Positions 30,846 through 33,001 of a DNA stretch of 33,001 nucleotides are shown in pieces (position 1 is the stretch's first letter; each line of letters begins with the position of its first letter). The stretch spans positions 1 to 33,001 of the forward strand of contig JAGQRB010000743.1 of the NCBI GenBank assembly GCA_020425925.1, written 5' to 3'. A program made the translations under genes and the position numbers. The notes beneath the pieces were generated by a model, which saw only the letters and a program-made list of their open reading frames with translations, had not been told where the DNA came from and made no database searches. The stretch is from Planctomycetota bacterium (GTDB lineage Bacteria; Planctomycetota; UBA1135; UBA2386).

Positions 30846-33001
30846 GACGCAGCAGCACGCCTTCCGTCTTCGGTAGTGTTACCCGCACGGTGCCGAACGG
30901 TGTGCGCGCACCGTCGCGCACCAGCTCGGCCCGGTACTCACCGACCGCGATCGCCCGCACCGAGAAGCTGCCGTCGGGACCGACGGTCGCCCGCTGCGGT
31001 CGCGCCGCCGCGCCGCGATCGAGCGGATGCAGCACGAGCACCGCACCCTCGGGCCCGATCGGGCGATCCGGCACGACCTGGCCGTGCAGCTCAGCCAGCC
31101 GGACGAGCCGCACGTCGAGCGGGCCGACGCGCGCACCCGCCGCGACCGCGATGCCCGAGCGCGTCGCGCTACGCCCGGTCGCCTCGGCGCGCAGCTCGTA
31201 GAGCCCGACCGGCACACCCGCGAAGTCGAAACCGCCCTGCGAATCCGTGCGCATGACCCGCAGCGCGCTCGAGCGCTCGGCATTGCCACGATCGTGCAGA
31301 CCGATGCGGGCGCCAGCGACGGGCGCGCCGGCATCGTCGCGCAGCTCGCCGAACACGCTGCCGGTCGCGATCGCGATCGGCAGGCCGAGCGGCCGGTCGG
31401 GCTCGATGCGGAAGCGCCGGCTGTAGAGGTGGCTGAACAGGTTCTCCTTGAGCCGGCTGTCGGCGACGTCGGCCGACACCACGACGACCTGGAGCTCGCC
31501 GGCCGGCACACGCCCGAGGTCGAACGATCCGGCCAGGTTGACGCGGCTCGTGACCCGACGCTCGGGGTTCTTCGTGGTGCCGACGACGATGGCGCCGATC
31601 GCAGGCACGCCGTCGATCGACACGTGCCCCTGCACGGTCGCACCCGGACCCTCGAACGGCGCCGCGTCGACGATCGCATCGAGGCGAACCTCGACGTCGA
31701 CTCCGCCCTGCAGCGCCACGTCGGCCTTGTTCCACGGGAAGATGTTCTTCCTGCGCGCGAGGTAGTCGTGGATGCCCGCGACCGTGCCGACGTCGGCGAC
31801 CGAATCCTGTGCCGTCACGCGCCAGCTGCCGGGCTGCAGCGCCGCGAACCGGAAGCGGCCGTCGAGATCGGGCAGCGCGAGCTGCGGCATCTCGGGCATC
31901 GCGCCGCGCCGCTCGCTCGGATCGTCGTAGCGGCGCTCGAGCACGACGACCCAGCGGCCGGGCTCGGGCACGCGACCGCCGTCGGTCAACGTGCCGTGGA
32001 TCGAGGCCGGCGTGACGAAGCGCAGCACGAGCTCCGCGGGCCGCCCCTCGACCTCGGTATGGACCTGGCCGAACGCCGGGTGCATCGCGGTGATCCGGGT
32101 CAGTTCGGTCGGCAGATCGCGCACGCGGCACACGCCGTCGCGGCCGGTGCGCCCGCTCGGCACCGGCAGGTCGACGATGCGCTCGGCGCGCGAGCCGCCG
32201 CGCGACCGCACGTAGATCGTGGCGTCGGCGACCGGCTCACCGGTGCCGTCGACGGTCCGGACGGTGAGCTCCCGCGCCGGCCGCAGCTCGATCGTGCGCT
32301 CGACGTCGCCGGCGAGCTCGATCTCCTCGACCGCGGTCGCGAAACCCTCGGCGCCGACACACACGGTCCAGGGCCCGCCATCGAGCTCGGTGATCCCGAG
32401 CCGCCCGTCGTCGAGCCGCCGCAGCCGGCGCCCCAGATCGACCGACTGCTGCGCGCCGAACAGCGCGAGCTCGAGCACGCCGTGACCCTGGTGGCCCGCC
32501 ACCAGCCGGAGCCGCGGCCGCGCCACCGGCTGGCCGTTCGTGTCGACCACCGCGAGCGTGAGCGAGTGCCGGCTCGGGATCACGACGCGCAGCGTGCCCT
32601 CGGCACTGCCGGACTCGCCGACGTGCCACGCCGCGTCGTTCGGCCGCTGCGCCGCCGCCAGCGCGAGGCCGACCGGCAGCCCCTCGTGCTCGACCACGCC
32701 GCGCTCGTCGGTCACCCCGGCCGGCTCGGCGATGTGCGCCGGGATGCCGAAGCTCGACGCTGCCACGAACACGCGCGCACCGGCGATCGGCTCGCCTTCG
32801 CCGTCGACCACCTCGACGCGGGTCGTGCTGCCGTAGGTCAGGTAGAGATCGCCGACGTTCACCGTCTGGCCGCTGCCGCACGCCACGTCCTGCTTCAGGC
32901 AGCTCGCGCGCGCGGTCGCGGTCGCCGCGACCACGACCTTGCCGGGATCGACGCCGTAGAGCGTGAACGTGCCGTCGGCGCGGCTCGTCGTCGCGACGAT
33001 C
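30835..33001 (-). CDS. Large carboxypeptidase-regulatory-like repeat protein (5' end outside window)
   Basis: About 721 residues are visible; the frame is open to the window edge, so the start lies beyond. The visible part contains beta-sandwich repeats like those at 15395-18802: VEVVDGEGEPIAGARVFV, LAVVDTNGQPVARPRLRL, VRTVDGTGEPVADATIYV, SIHGTLTDGGRVPEPGRWV, TVQGHVSIDGVPAIGAIVV, SVFGELRDDAGAPVAGARIGL and LHGQVVPDRPIGPEGAVLVL. Strands of the form G-x-F-x-F/L-x-x-V/L-P-x-G-x-Y/W-x-x-x-A follow each of them. No enzyme domain seen. Extracytoplasmic location is inferred from the family because the N-terminus is missing. Its stop codon lies within the last codons of the convergent deiodinase-like gene. 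Confidence 0.85.
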   Translation of the reverse strand, partial: IVATTSRADGTFTLYGVDPGKVVVAATATARASCLKQDVACGSGQTVNVGDLYLTYGSTTRVEVVDGEGEPIAGARVFVAASSFGIPAHIAEPAGVTDERGVVEHEGLPVGLALAAAQRPNDAAWHVGESGSAEGTLRVVIPSRHSLTLAVVDTNGQPVARPRLRLVAGHQGHGVLELALFGAQQSVDLGRRLRRLDDGRLGITELDGGPWTVCVGAEGFATAVEEIELAGDVERTIELRPARELTVRTVDGTGEPVADATIYVRSRGGSRAERIVDLPVPSGRTGRDGVCRVRDLPTELTRITAMHPAFGQVHTEVEGRPAELVLRFVTPASIHGTLTDGGRVPEPGRWVVVLERRYDDPSERRGAMPEMPQLALPDLDGRFRFAALQPGSWRVTAQDSVADVGTVAGIHDYLARRKNIFPWNKADVALQGGVDVEVRLDAIVDAAPFEGPGATVQGHVSIDGVPAIGAIVVGTTKNPERRVTSRVNLAGSFDLGRVPAGELQVVVVSADVADSRLKENLFSHLYSRRFRIEPDRPLGLPIAIATGSVFGELRDDAGAPVAGARIGLHDRGNAERSSALRVMRTDSQGGFDFAGVPVGLYELRAEATGRSATRSGIAVAAGARVGPLDVRLVRLAELHGQVVPDRPIGPEGAVLVLHPLDRGAAARPQRATVGPDGSFSVRAIAVGEYRAELVRDGARTPFGTVRVTLPKTEGVLLRPSG

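Overview
The window is about 33 kb of GC-rich bacterial chromosome with no sign of phage, transposon, CRISPR or rRNA. Gene content points to a Planctomycetota-like, Gram-negative-type bacterium. The signs are many large secreted repeat proteins (Kelch-type propellers, carboxypeptidase-regulatory-like repeats, a VPS10/BNR propeller), lipoproteins, a bacterial deoxyhypusine-synthase homologue, and a recurring C-terminal module on exported proteins. This taxonomic call is inference from gene content, not from a marker gene.

Layout. 1-748 (-): 5' part of a PilT twitching ATPase. 981-3272 (+): polyphosphate kinase 1. 3328-5490 (+): secreted gingipain-fold (C25-like) protein with FnIII domains. 5484-8881 (-): potassium uptake operon ktrB/trkH - ktrA/trkA - coupled two-helix membrane protein. 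8989-9859: a small lipoprotein and a small membrane-anchored protein, divergent. 9903-10235 (-): tRNA-Asp(GTC) with its terminator, then a second very strong terminator closing a structured, non-coding stretch (candidate small RNA). 10295-15358 (+): tight operon of a DUF6687-like protein, ribose-type ABC permease, an RbsB-like lipoprotein whose two halves are in swapped order, a deoxyhypusine synthase homologue and an EamA transporter. 15395-18802 (+): large repeat protein. 18825-23225: three secreted proteins, including two Kelch paralogues transcribed head to head. 23337-24984: TerB-DnaJ membrane protein, OsmC-family protein, small lipoprotein. 25085-28372 (+): VPS10/BNR propeller. 28385-29881 (-): M20 peptidase with a lysine-rich tail. 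30006-30845 (+): EF-hand plus deiodinase-like protein read through an in-frame TGA. 30835-33001 (-): second large repeat protein, cut by the window edge.

Most notable. (1) The gene at 30006-30845 has an in-frame TGA exactly where iodothyronine deiodinases carry selenocysteine, with a hairpin at the right distance to be a bacterial SECIS. Standard gene calling would split it into two fragments. (2) The substrate-binding protein at 12279-13340 has the C-terminal part of the RbsB fold first and the N-terminal part second, in one frame behind a lipoprotein signal: a natural circular permutation as read. Its operon contains no ABC ATPase. (3) A C25-like protein has both catalytic positions replaced. 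(4) Several gene starts have a TANNNT hexamer 6-12 nt upstream of the ATG, suggesting leaderless or very short-leader transcripts.

All functional calls come from reading translations and motifs. No database search was run.
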